From positions 1-40,975 of the forward strand of contig JAJQDV010000003.1 of the NCBI GenBank assembly GCA_021202015.1: a DNA stretch of 40,975 bases, given 5' to 3'. This DNA comes from Clostridiales bacterium (lineage in GTDB: Bacteria; Bacillota; Clostridia; Lachnospirales; Lachnospiraceae). Positions within the stretch are counted from its first letter, which is position 1. Each line of letters opens with the position of its first letter. Shown here in pieces: positions 1 to 7,678 of this stretch. The position numbers and the translations under genes were made by a program. Below the pieces are notes generated by a model, which searched no databases, had not been told where the DNA came from, and saw only the letters and a program-made list of their open reading frames with translations.

Positions 1-64
1 ATACCTTCCAGGCACCCCTTAATGCATGCGCTTCGCGCGGAAATAACAAGGTATAACTTCCCTC

Positions 65-111
65 TTGCGCATCCTTCGATTTTGTATTAAGATACTACAT
101 ATATCATGTAG
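65..111 (+). promoter_or_regulatory. Promoter and candidate operator of the Rrf2 gene
   Basis: TTGCGC (65-70), a 17-base spacer and TAAGAT (88-93) form a plausible sigma-A promoter. Directly downstream, CTACAT (95-100) and ATGTAG (106-111) form a perfect 6-bp dyad around 5 bases, lying over the expected transcription start. A dyad at that spot is what autoregulation by the encoded regulator would need; this is inference. Confidence 0.5.
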
Positions 112-140
112 GAATAGAGGGAAATGAAAAGGAGGTTCCG

Positions 141-584
141 ATGAAGGTCTCTACAAAAGGAAGATATGCGCTGCGCCTGATGGTCGATCTGGGCGTTTAC
201 AGCAAAGACGGAAAATACGTTTCCTTAAAGGATATCTCTGCCCGGCAGAATATCTCTATTAAATATCTGGAACAGATCGTGACCCCGCTCCATAGAGCCG
301 GCCTGGTCCGGAGCGTCCGCGGCGCGCAGGGCGGCTACAGGCTGAGCCGCGATTCAGAGAAATATACGGCGGGAGAGATTCTCCGCGCCATCGAAGGAAG
401 CTTCGCCCCCATCGCATGTCTGGAAACCGAGGTTAACGAATGCGAGCGGTACAATCGCTGCCCCACCGTGGGATTCTGGGAGGGCATGTATAAGGTGATC
501 TCCGACTATATTGACAGCGTTACCTTAAAACAGCTCATCGACGAACATATCGAGAGTACGCAGGGCGGATGTGTGGAGAAGTAA
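141..584 (+). CDS. Rrf2/IscR-type transcriptional regulator
   Basis: 147 residues with the typical Rrf2 start (MKVSTKGRYALRLMVDL), a winged helix-turn-helix in the first 65 residues and a helical dimer region. Cys93, Cys101 and Cys107 match in spacing the three cysteines that hold a Fe-S cluster in IscR-like members, so it probably senses Fe-S or redox state; that is family knowledge applied here. AAAGGAGG lies 6-7 bases before the ATG. Family members often sit beside cysteine desulfurase and scaffold genes, but here the next feature is tRNA-Arg, so no target is obvious. The upstream sequence (1-64) shows no gene. Confidence 0.88.
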   Translation: MKVSTKGRYALRLMVDLGVYSKDGKYVSLKDISARQNISIKYLEQIVTPLHRAGLVRSVRGAQGGYRLSRDSEKYTAGEILRAIEGSFAPIACLETEVNECERYNRCPTVGFWEGMYKVISDYIDSVTLKQLIDEHIESTQGGCVEK

Positions 585-673
585 TCCGCTTCACACGCAC
601 CGTAAAACCCGGGCGCCGTCCGGCCTGAACATGGAAAACCGGCAGAAAAGCCGGAGAAATTTACATATTTTAC

Positions 674-701
674 TTGACAAAACCGATTCTGAAAGTAAAA
701 T
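674..701 (+). promoter_or_regulatory. Promoter of tRNA-Arg
   Basis: TTGACA (674-679), 16 bases, TAAAAT (696-701). The distance to the tRNA 5' end at 715 fits a very short leader. Confidence 0.75.
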
Positions 702-714
702 AGTTTTTGTCAAT

Positions 715-791
715 GTCTGCGTAGCTCAGTTGGATAGAGCGACCGCCTCCTAAGCGGTAGGTCGGGTGTTCGAGTCACCTCGCGGACGCCA
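715..791 (+). tRNA. tRNA-Arg (anticodon CCT)
   Basis: Cloverleaf is complete: acceptor arms GTCTGCG (715-721) and CGCGGAC (781-787) pair with one G-T, the anticodon stem ACCGC/GCGGT encloses CTCCTAA with anticodon CCT, and the T arm contains TTCGAGT. CCA is encoded at 789-791, unlike the two other tRNAs in the window. It decodes AGG. Confidence 0.96.
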
Positions 792-800
792 GCTAACAAC

Positions 801-840
801 GCCGGAAGCCTTATATTTCAAGGCTTTCGGCTTTCTTTTT
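801..840 (+). terminator. Rho-independent terminator after tRNA-Arg
   Basis: GCCGGAAGCCTT (801-812) pairs with AAGGCTTTCGGC (820-831) with one G-T pair, followed by a T-rich tail to 840. Confidence 0.85.
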
Positions 841-917
841 GCCTTGCAATAAAAAGCAGAGAACATCCGTATTTTAAGGCGGCATGGGACATTCCATGAT
901 CAGGAGGCTGTATTAAT

Positions 918-1073
918 CTGGCGCAGGAAGAAGCGTTTACCCTGTATCATTTGCCGTATAAGATACCGGGGAAGGGAAAGCAGGAAGAAAAGCGGCGGGA
1001 TGATTCCCGGCAGCAGCCCGACAACCGCCAGCTCCCCGCAGCCGGGGTGACACCCCTTCCCTCCACCAGTTGA
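918..1073 (+). other. Possible short reading frame or gene remnant
   Basis: Between the tRNA terminator and the next gene (792-1093) there is no recognised gene. An AGGAGG at 902-907 precedes an open frame that reads, from CTG at 918 (or ATT at 912), LAQEEAFTLYHLPYKIPG and continues about 50 codons to TGA at 1071. No ATG, GTG or TTG start suits it and I do not recognise the peptide. It may be a decayed gene end or chance. Confidence 0.2.
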
Positions 1074-1093
1074 TCCTGTTCGAGAAGCTCCGT

Positions 1094-2266
1094 CTACTCA
1101 TAGATACCGTTGATCGTCACCTCAAACAACGCGTCCTGCCCGTTCAGTTCATCGACCCCGTAATCGTCCGGAAACGTCACGCTGACCTCCACCGTGTCGC
1201 CCACATTTGCACCGATCAGCTGCTCCTCAAAATCATCAATATAACTCCCGGACCCGATCGTGAGATCCGTACCGGCGCCGTCGGTGCTCCCGCCGTCAAA
1301 CTCCGCATCGTCAATATATCCGGTATAATCAATATTCACGGTGTCGCCGTCCTCCACCACCAGCGAGGTATCCGTGGAATAGGAAGCGGTCTCCTCCTCG
1401 GCCGAGCTGTCCGTAGTCTCCGCGTCACCGCTGCCGTTCCGGTAAGCCGCCGCCCCGCCGATGATCGCAGCCACGATCACACAAATGACAACGATGAGCG
1501 CAATCAACCTTTTCCCTTTGATTTTTCCGCCGGACTGTCCGTTTTCCTGCTGTATTTTCTTCAGCATTATCAGCGTCTGCTCCTCCCGGAGCTTCTGCAT
1601 GCGTCCTTTTTTGTCATTGCTGTAATGAAATGTTTTAAGCCGTTCCTCAAAAAGATCGATCACATTTTTTCCGGCCGTGTTCTTCATGAAGAAATCGATC
1701 CCGCTTTCGCGCATGAACGCGATCTTCTCCTCATATTCCTTCGAAAGACAGGCCTGAAAAAACAGATCCACGCGTTGGTCGTCATGGATCATGCCGACCG
1801 GAATAACCGCGATCTGCTCAAACACCGGCATGGACGCAGCGCCGATCCGTTCATAACAGTCCGTCGCCTTCTTCTGGCGGATCAGGTTTCGCACTGTCTT
1901 CCCGTCGTCCACGCTGCAGGCCAGAGAAAACAGCTTCCTGCACTCCTCCGCGTCGGAAAGATCAAACTTTTTGCTGTATTTTTCCAGAACCTCCTGAACA
2001 AATTTTTTGTTCTGAAATACACTGAAATCCAGACGAAGCATGTCAGCGGTAAACGGCTCCTTCTGCCGGCTCAGAAAATCCATGATCTCCATACTGCGAA
2101 GCGACGCGAGCCGACGGCATGTGCGCGTCCGTTCTTCCCCCGTCAGCCCGGTCAGGGCTCCTCCCCTCAGCAGGCTCATCACATTCTCTCTCTGGTAACG
2201 GTCAATGGCATGATTCAGGTTCTCCAGATTCATTTCCTGCACGTTATCCTTCTTTTTATCGCCCAT
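1094..2266 (-). CDS. Membrane-anchored FKBP-type prolyl isomerase with ankyrin-like N-terminal region
   Basis: 390 residues in three parts. Residues 1-240 are helical and hydrophilic with ankyrin-like pieces such as RESGIDFFMKNTAGKNVIDL, probably cytosolic. Residues about 253-275 form one hydrophobic helix (LIALIVVICVIVAAIIGG). After an acidic Ser/Thr-rich linker, residues 303-390 resemble the FKBP domain of trigger factor (VEDGDTVNIDYTGYID, DFEEQLIGANVGDTVEV). The expected role is folding of exported proteins outside the membrane, with the inner part as an unknown adaptor; the topology is inferred from the charged GKIKGKR before the helix. GGAGG precedes the ATG. It stands alone, divergent from the TIR gene. 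Confidence 0.72.
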   Translation of the reverse strand: MGDKKKDNVQEMNLENLNHAIDRYQRENVMSLLRGGALTGLTGEERTRTCRRLASLRSMEIMDFLSRQKEPFTADMLRLDFSVFQNKKFVQEVLEKYSKKFDLSDAEECRKLFSLACSVDDGKTVRNLIRQKKATDCYERIGAASMPVFEQIAVIPVGMIHDDQRVDLFFQACLSKEYEEKIAFMRESGIDFFMKNTAGKNVIDLFEERLKTFHYSNDKKGRMQKLREEQTLIMLKKIQQENGQSGGKIKGKRLIALIVVICVIVAAIIGGAAAYRNGSGDAETTDSSAEEETASYSTDTSLVVEDGDTVNIDYTGYIDDAEFDGGSTDGAGTDLTIGSGSYIDDFEEQLIGANVGDTVEVSVTFPDDYGVDELNGQDALFEVTINGIYE

Positions 2267-2603
2267 GTTCCATCCTCCTTTTCCTTTTTACTTCTTACAA
2301 CAGATTCCCGGTCACGCGAAATCCGCCCTGCTTGGCCCACATTGCCGAAGTGCTCTCCGTCAAAAAAAAGTCCGCTCCTTCTGCCGTATGAAGCTATCTG
2401 TTATCATAGGAAACAAATGTGAAATCTCCTTGAGTAAAATGCGTTCATACTGTGAACCCATCCCGCATAATTTTTATTTGACATTCCGCGGCAGAACAAT
2501 CATAATAGAAACAACAGATTAACCGGAGAAGATTTTTCAATCCACGCGCGGTGTCGATTCTTATTCAGTGCATGGATAAACAGATGTATATGGAGGAAAA
2601 CAA
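2267..2603. other. Intergenic region between divergent genes
   Basis: 337 bases without a convincing gene. It holds the promoter of the TIR unit on the plus strand; a promoter for the minus-strand FKBP gene was not convincingly found. No repeat of families A-C is present. Confidence 0.6.
2478..2506 (+). promoter_or_regulatory. Promoter of the TIR-V4R / asparaginase-like unit
   Basis: TTGACA (2478-2483), 17 bases, CATAAT (2501-2506): near-consensus. The leader would be about 90 bases long. Confidence 0.7.
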
Positions 2604-3623
2604 ATGAAAAAAGAAGTTTTTGTCAGCTATGCTTCCGCCGACAGAGCCTGTGCCATGGATATCGTGGGATATCTGGAGGAGAGAGAGGTTTCATGCTTTA
2701 TCGCACCAAGGGACATCGACCCCGGCGTAGCTTACGCATCTTCTTTGATGAACGCGCTGGAAGATGCCTCCGTGGTTGTTCTGGTCGCCTCTGTTGCCAT
2801 GAACAGTTCGGAACATGTTTTGAACGAAATAGACGTCGTGGTTTCAAAAAAGATTCCGTTCATCCCGTTTTTTATTGAAGATTTTGAGATGAATGACGAT
2901 TTCAGGTATTATCTCGGCAGAAAACAGTACATACTGGCCTATGATAACTACAGTGATTATTTCAATAAACTGTACAAAGCGATCGAACCATATCTGACAC
3001 GAAAGCCGGAAAAACCGGTCGCGCCCGCCGCCCCTGAGACGGATAACGGCGACGATGTCTCAGCCAACACAAAAACCATATTCGAGTATTTCCCCGACCG
3101 CGGCATCATGGTAAACCCCGCCGACCACCAGAGGAACATCAGTTTTCGGAATGACACCCTGATCAATCTGCTGAGCCGGTTATACTACGGGATCGAGAGC
3201 ATATCCGATCGAGAGACGGCAGACAAGCTGTTTTATGAGACAGGTTTTTCATCGGGGAATAATTTCGCGCAGAGACTGAATGAACAGATTGAAATGAGCG
3301 CCAGCCATCGCGTCGGACTCAGTGCCAAGATTGATACCTGGTGTGATTTTGACTCAAACGTGGGCTGGGGCAGGTTTCTATCGGATATTCACATCGACGA
3401 GGAAGAGGGGGAATTATCCGGCACCCTGACCATCAGCGAATGCTTTCTGATCGACAAAAAGGATCAGACGGAGATCTGTTTCTTCATCAAAGGCTACTGC
3501 GAGGGTATCCTGGAGAAATTATTGGGCAATATACCGGTAGAGCTGAAGTGCATCTCGTGCCCGATGAAAAACAAATTCAAGAGCGCCTGCGTCTTCAGTG
3601 TCGGCTTAAAAGAATCATATTAG
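2604..3623 (+). CDS. TIR domain protein with C-terminal V4R-like sensor domain
   Basis: 339 residues. Residues 1-130 are a bacterial TIR domain: EVFVSYASADRACAMDI, the loop CFIAPRDIDPG and HVLNEIDVVVSKKIPFIPFF. Glu75 in HVLNE aligns with the catalytic Glu of NAD-cleaving TIR domains. A Pro/Ala linker (about 131-155) leads to a domain ending ICFFIKGYCEGILEKLLG, then a Glu/Cys/Cys pattern and SACVFSVGL, which fits the V4R (4-vinyl reductase) small-molecule binding fold; this call is by pattern and less sure than TIR. GGAGG lies 7 bases before the ATG. The asparaginase-like gene follows after 42 bases. A ligand-switched NADase is the working idea, not shown. Confidence 0.75.
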   Translation: MKKEVFVSYASADRACAMDIVGYLEEREVSCFIAPRDIDPGVAYASSLMNALEDASVVVLVASVAMNSSEHVLNEIDVVVSKKIPFIPFFIEDFEMNDDFRYYLGRKQYILAYDNYSDYFNKLYKAIEPYLTRKPEKPVAPAAPETDNGDDVSANTKTIFEYFPDRGIMVNPADHQRNISFRNDTLINLLSRLYYGIESISDRETADKLFYETGFSSGNNFAQRLNEQIEMSASHRVGLSAKIDTWCDFDSNVGWGRFLSDIHIDEEEGELSGTLTISECFLIDKKDQTEICFFIKGYCEGILEKLLGNIPVELKCISCPMKNKFKSACVFSVGLKESY

Positions 3624-3665
3624 ATCGTTCTACTCTCAGAGTAACGAATTATTCAGGAGAACAGT

Positions 3666-4625
3666 ATGAAAATATCAGTGATTTTTACAGGCGGAACGAT
3701 CGGCAGCACCGTGGAGGAGAAGTACATCTCCCTGGATGCCGATTCCTATCGCCTGCTTCATATGTACAGAGAAAATTATGATACGTCCGGTCTTCAGTTT
3801 GAGACAGGGAGTCCTTTTTCTATTTTAAGTGAAAACCTCAGTCTGGAACACGCGCTGCAGCTCGCGCGGATCGTTAAAAATCAGGCGGAAAAGACTTATG
3901 ACGCGATCATCCTGACGCACGGCACGGACACAATCCAGTATACGGCTTCCCTGCTCGAATGGATGTGTACCGATGTAAAGATTCCGGTTTTTCTCGTATC
4001 AAGCAATCTGGTGCTGGACGACCCGGACTCCAACGGTCTGATCAATTTTCACGGAGCCGTCGTCGCCGCAGGAGAAAATATCGCTCCCGGCGTATACGTC
4101 AGCTATCAGAATGTCGGCGGGGAACTCTGCATCCACCGCGCTTCCATGCTGCTGCCGCATCGGATTTTTGATGAAAATCTCTACAGCGTCAGAGACAAAA
4201 TATATGCGGTCGTAAAAAATGAGCGGCTGATTCCGATGATTCACGATTTTCACGAGCTGCGTGTTCTGGATGGGCTTGAGATGACCTGCGAACGCCGGAT
4301 TCCTAAGATCGCGATGCTCACGATCTATCCCGATATGGGGGATGTTTTCGCGAATACGGTACTGTCAGAGGAAACGGACGCCGTCATCCTGACCTGCTAT
4401 CATTCGGGGACGCTGCCCACGGAACAGGAGTCTTTTCTCCGGTTCTGTGAAACGGCAAAAAGGAAAAATATCCCCGTCTATCTCTGCGGGATCTATCAGG
4501 AACACGGCTACAGCTCTACAAAAAAATTCGAAGAATTATCCCTGATCCGTATGCCGTGGATCTCACCGATCGCATTGTACACAAAGCTGGTCAGCCTGTG
4601 TGTGTCCGATTTCGGGAAGTCCTGA
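3666..4625 (+). CDS. Asparaginase-like protein, atypical active site
   Basis: 319 residues with the two-domain L-asparaginase pattern: TGGTIGS near the N-terminus (Thr11, nucleophile position), ILSENLSLEHA (substrate-side loop), HGTDT at 85-89 (second catalytic Thr87 and Asp88) and a C-terminal domain with YHSGTLPTEQESF. The catalytic Lys that follows the Arg-x-x pattern in ordinary asparaginases appears to be Met161 (IHRASM). It may therefore use another substrate, work slowly or only bind. AGGAG precedes the ATG, and the short gap after the TIR gene suggests co-transcription. No signal peptide, so cytosolic. Confidence 0.75.
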   Translation: MKISVIFTGGTIGSTVEEKYISLDADSYRLLHMYRENYDTSGLQFETGSPFSILSENLSLEHALQLARIVKNQAEKTYDAIILTHGTDTIQYTASLLEWMCTDVKIPVFLVSSNLVLDDPDSNGLINFHGAVVAAGENIAPGVYVSYQNVGGELCIHRASMLLPHRIFDENLYSVRDKIYAVVKNERLIPMIHDFHELRVLDGLEMTCERRIPKIAMLTIYPDMGDVFANTVLSEETDAVILTCYHSGTLPTEQESFLRFCETAKRKNIPVYLCGIYQEHGYSSTKKFEELSLIRMPWISPIALYTKLVSLCVSDFGKS

Positions 4626-4663
4626 CCGCCCCATGCCCTTCAGCAACAGGATGTCTTCGCAAC

Positions 4664-4754
4664 TCCAAAATCATCCCTCCGGCACCGCTCGCTACAACTC
4701 CGGAATCATCCCTCCGGCGCCGCTCACTACAGCTCCGGAATCATCCCTCCGGCA
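4664..4754. repeat. 35-bp tandem repeat, 2.6 copies
   Basis: Units begin at 4664, 4699 and 4734; the core CTCCGGAATCATCCCTCCGG recurs exactly 35 bases apart (the first copy has AAAA for CGGA). Each core has the dyad CCGGA/TCCGG, so RNA from either strand could fold into a row of hairpins between the two convergent genes. The last copy supplies the final codons and TGA of the HD gene. Confidence 0.85.
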
Positions 4755-5196
4755 TCACATCTCCCTCCAGGATCTTTCTGGCTCTGGCATATTTCTCCCG
4801 CCAGAAGGCCAGACCGTCCTCCGTCACATTCTCACAGCCGGCCAGTCTCGTCTCATCGGAGTTATGCGCGATATCCGCCAGCTTGACCGCCTTCGCTACG
4901 GGATTCTCCCGAATGGCCCGCACATAATCATAGTAATCCGTTCCTTCCTCGTGTGTCAGCAGCCGCACGGCGTCCATGACCTCCGCAGGGAATTCGTTCT
5001 CCAGTTCCTCCAGCGTGACCGGGGTATCCTCCACCACATCATGAAGAAGCGCGGTACAGACCGATATCTCATCCTTCATCTGCTCCGCCACATGATACGG
5101 ATGAAAAATATACGGCTGACCGCTCTGATCTGTCTGACCCTGATGCGCCGCGTAAGCGATACGCATCGCCCTGTTCGTTAACTCTGTGTAAATCAT
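4741..5196 (-). CDS. Small HD-domain hydrolase, MESH1/small alarmone hydrolase-like
   Basis: 151 residues, a stand-alone copy of the HD domain found in RelA/SpoT proteins. Likely metal ligands are His32 or His35 (YIFHPYHVAE), His52-Asp53 (LLHDVVEDT) and Asp108 (KLADIAHNSDE). Single-domain members hydrolyse (p)ppGpp or related nucleotides; the substrate here is not known. No synthetase or TGS domain is present. Start ATG has AGGGG 8 bases upstream. The C-terminus MPEG and stop lie inside the 35-bp tandem repeat, so the end of this protein may vary between strains. Confidence 0.8.
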   Translation of the reverse strand: MIYTELTNRAMRIAYAAHQGQTDQSGQPYIFHPYHVAEQMKDEISVCTALLHDVVEDTPVTLEELENEFPAEVMDAVRLLTHEEGTDYYDYVRAIRENPVAKAVKLADIAHNSDETRLAGCENVTEDGLAFWREKYARARKILEGDVMPEG

Positions 5197-5648
5197 ATCT
5201 TATCCCCTTTTCCGACACCTGATTCTGCCCGCTCGCAGGATATCCGCACCCATGAAACAATCCCATTTCCCATGACAGTTTCCGGATCCGTATTATTTGT
5301 GTATACGCAAGGGTGTAAAAGGAAGATGACAGCTATGCTTTCCGCACCTCGCACGGCGAGTAAGAAGCAAAAACCGCCTTCTACTCGATTACACCATGCG
5401 AATTATACAATATCGACAAATATTTGTATACCGTGGATTTAAAAAAAGCATAAAATATGATCAGAATTGAACAGAAAGTCTTTACAATTACACGATTGCA
5501 TTCTCCGATAAATAATGTTACGGTGTAAAACATCCACGGAAAAGTCCCGTTATCAGCGAGCAGGACGTCACTCCGGAAACGGTATGGCAGAGCAGACATA
5601 AAAACCGCTCCTGTCCGCCATACCGGAAGCAGGAAAGGAGGAAATTCT
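5197..5648. other. Intergenic region before the FUSC gene
   Basis: 452 bases with no convincing gene. It contains the HD gene promoter, a perfect palindrome ACAAATATTTGT (5416-5427), AT-rich sequence around 5400-5520 without a clear plus promoter, and a stem GGTATGGC (5581-5588) / GCCATACC (5617-5624) just before the FUSC ribosome binding site. Confidence 0.6.
5290..5319 (-). promoter_or_regulatory. Possible promoter of the HD hydrolase gene
   Basis: On the minus strand TTTACA (5319-5314), 18 bases, TAATAC (5295-5290). The leader would be about 90 bases. Confidence 0.4.
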
Positions 5649-7220
5649 ATGTCAACACAGATAAAGAACATAAAGGTTACGAAAGAAAGCCTGAAAGGCG
5701 CAGTGATTCCTACGATTGTAGTAACCTGCATTTTTTTCCTCAATTATTTTTGTTTTGGTACGGACAACACGATCATCGGCCCGTGCCTGACCCTGTCCTA
5801 CCTGTATTTTCGCGGCATGAGCAACCCCTTCGGCAGCATGATCAAGACGCTCCTGATCTACATGTCGATCGCGGTCTTCGCATGGATCGCCGGGATCAGC
5901 CTGCCGCTCTGCATTATTGTCAACGCAAGCGCGTTTTTCTGGATTGTATATGAGCTGAACGATGAGCAGCATCCCACGAATTACTATACGCCGGGGATGG
6001 CGTTCATCCTGTTCCAGCTGTTTCCGGTCACCGGCTTCGGCGTGGTCACCCGGATTGAAGCCATAGTGGCGTCCTTCGCCATCACCTTCTTTTTCCTGCT
6101 CATCCTGCCGTCGAGGAAAAACAAAAGGACGGTTCGGGATAAGGTAAAGGAAGGTCTGGATCTCAGTGAGAATCTCATTCAGGCCTACCAGATGGACGAT
6201 GAGGACGGGATCTTCCTGTACCAGGACCGGCTCCGCCGGATCAACGAACAGATCTCGGACGCCATCTATTTACATAACTATTCTTCCTTCCGGCATAACC
6301 GCCGGGTGAACTGGTACTGCCGGTTTGTGGCGCTGTTCCAGGTCTTCACCACACTGTGTGAGACAAAACAGCAGGAGGACCGGACGGAGAATATGCAGAA
6401 TCTGCTGACGAATTTCAAGGCATTATTTGACGGAGAGGAGCAGTTCAGCAGCAAAACGAGGCTGGAGTTCCGCACAAACAAACCGGATATCCGGTCGTTC
6501 CGCCTGCGCTTCGCGCTGCGGCAGGTTATCATCATGACGCCCTGCATGATCTATGCCTACCTCTGCCCCTTCGGAAACGGCTACTGGCTGCCCGTGTCCG
6601 TATTTTTCATGCTGGTACCGCTTTACGAAAACATGGCGAACCGTGTAGGCGGACGTCTGAAGGGCACGCTCGCCGGCGTTGTGCTCTGCCTCGTCCTGTA
6701 CTCCATCTTCCCGGGGACGCAGGCGCACATTGTGCTTATGATTATTTTTAATTTCCTGATCTACAGCGCAAACGGATATGCGACCTCTGTGGCCTACATC
6801 ACCTGCGCCGTGCTCGCGCTCGGAATCACGCCGGATAATATCCTGTTTACACTGGCGGAGCGGCTGATCTACACCTTCGGCGGAGCGGCGCTGACCGTGT
6901 TTGCCAGCAAATTCATCTTCCCCATCCGGATCAAACCGGAGGCGGATTTCCTGTATGAAAAGCTGATTGATCTCCAGGGACAGATGGAGCAGCTGGCCGC
7001 CAGAAAATTTACGGATCGCGAGGAGGAACGGCACGAAAAAGATCAGCTGCTGATCCGCTCCTACCTCTTAAGCAGACGCCTGCGTCTCTACAACGAATCC
7101 CTGCGGGCAGAGGATCAGAACCGCGAGCTCATGGAGCAGCTCAATAGCCATATGATGAACATGTCTTTCTACCTGATCCGGCACTTTACAGGAATCCGGG
7201 CGGATGTGGTGGAGGGGTGA
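5649..7220 (+). CDS. FUSC family membrane transporter
   Basis: 523 residues built as two similar halves: hydrophobic helices in about 15-155, a cytosolic helical stretch of about 130 residues (KEGLDLSENLIQAYQMDDED onward), a second membrane block in about 280-430, and a charged cytosolic tail. This is the FUSC / aromatic acid exporter plan; the pattern PFGNGYWLPVSVFFMLVP in the second half is typical. Family members are linked to export of aromatic acids or similar amphipathic compounds, but the substrate here is unknown. AAAGGAGG lies 6 bases before the ATG. A stem-loop in the leader may regulate it. Confidence 0.8.
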   Translation: MSTQIKNIKVTKESLKGAVIPTIVVTCIFFLNYFCFGTDNTIIGPCLTLSYLYFRGMSNPFGSMIKTLLIYMSIAVFAWIAGISLPLCIIVNASAFFWIVYELNDEQHPTNYYTPGMAFILFQLFPVTGFGVVTRIEAIVASFAITFFFLLILPSRKNKRTVRDKVKEGLDLSENLIQAYQMDDEDGIFLYQDRLRRINEQISDAIYLHNYSSFRHNRRVNWYCRFVALFQVFTTLCETKQQEDRTENMQNLLTNFKALFDGEEQFSSKTRLEFRTNKPDIRSFRLRFALRQVIIMTPCMIYAYLCPFGNGYWLPVSVFFMLVPLYENMANRVGGRLKGTLAGVVLCLVLYSIFPGTQAHIVLMIIFNFLIYSANGYATSVAYITCAVLALGITPDNILFTLAERLIYTFGGAALTVFASKFIFPIRIKPEADFLYEKLIDLQGQMEQLAARKFTDREEERHEKDQLLIRSYLLSRRLRLYNESLRAEDQNRELMEQLNSHMMNMSFYLIRHFTGIRADVVEG

Positions 7221-7248
7221 TTTTCCGGGAAATAGAAACGAAAAACTA

Positions 7249-7277
7249 TTGAATTGCCCTTTTCTTTACTGTATCAT
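7249..7277 (+). promoter_or_regulatory. Promoter of the MNT/HEPN pair
   Basis: TTGAAT (7249-7254), 17 bases, TATCAT (7272-7277), in AT-rich sequence. Confidence 0.6.
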
Positions 7278-7348
7278 GTATAAGAAAATGATATATTTCC
7301 CTTTCAGACAGAAGTAGCGATTACCTTATATATCCAGGAGGTACCATC

Positions 7349-7678
7349 ATGGAAAACGAAAAGATGTTCACAGAATTGGTGAATGGTTTGTGTTATGTTT
7401 TCGGAGTTAATATTCAACAGATCATATTATATGGCTCAGTAGTCAGAAACGAATCTTCAAATGAAAGTGATATTGACATAGCTATCATATTAAAAAACGA
7501 AATGTCAATGACAGAAAAAAACGATTTTCTGGACTTACTATCTGATTTGGATACAAAATATGAAAAAATATTTTCCGTGATAGATATTTCTCAGAAAAAT
7601 ATGGAAACATGGGGGGACATTTTGCCCTTCTATAAAAATATAAAGAAAGAAGGAATCTTGCTTTGGAAGGCAGCTTAA
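7349..7678 (+). CDS. MNT-type nucleotidyltransferase antitoxin
   Basis: 109 residues with the minimal nucleotidyltransferase motif: Gly29-Ser30 followed by Asp41 and Asp43 in GSVVRNESSNESDIDIAI. In MntA/HepT systems this enzyme adds AMP to the HEPN partner and silences it. AGGAGG lies 8 bases before the ATG. The last 16 bases overlap the start of the HEPN frame, a normal arrangement for the pair. The gene is clearly more AT-rich than its neighbours, which suggests transfer. It is intact although its partner is not. Confidence 0.85.
   Translation: MENEKMFTELVNGLCYVFGVNIQQIILYGSVVRNESSNESDIDIAIILKNEMSMTEKNDFLDLLSDLDTKYEKIFSVIDISQKNMETWGDILPFYKNIKKEGILLWKAA

Noticed and set aside
1070-2422. Plus-strand open frame of 450 codons over the FKBP gene
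   Set aside because: The minus strand encodes a protein with a clear domain plan and a good ribosome site; the plus frame has none.
4664-4754. Could the 35-bp repeats be a CRISPR array?
   Set aside because: The whole 35-bp unit repeats, so there are no unique spacers, and no cas gene is nearby.
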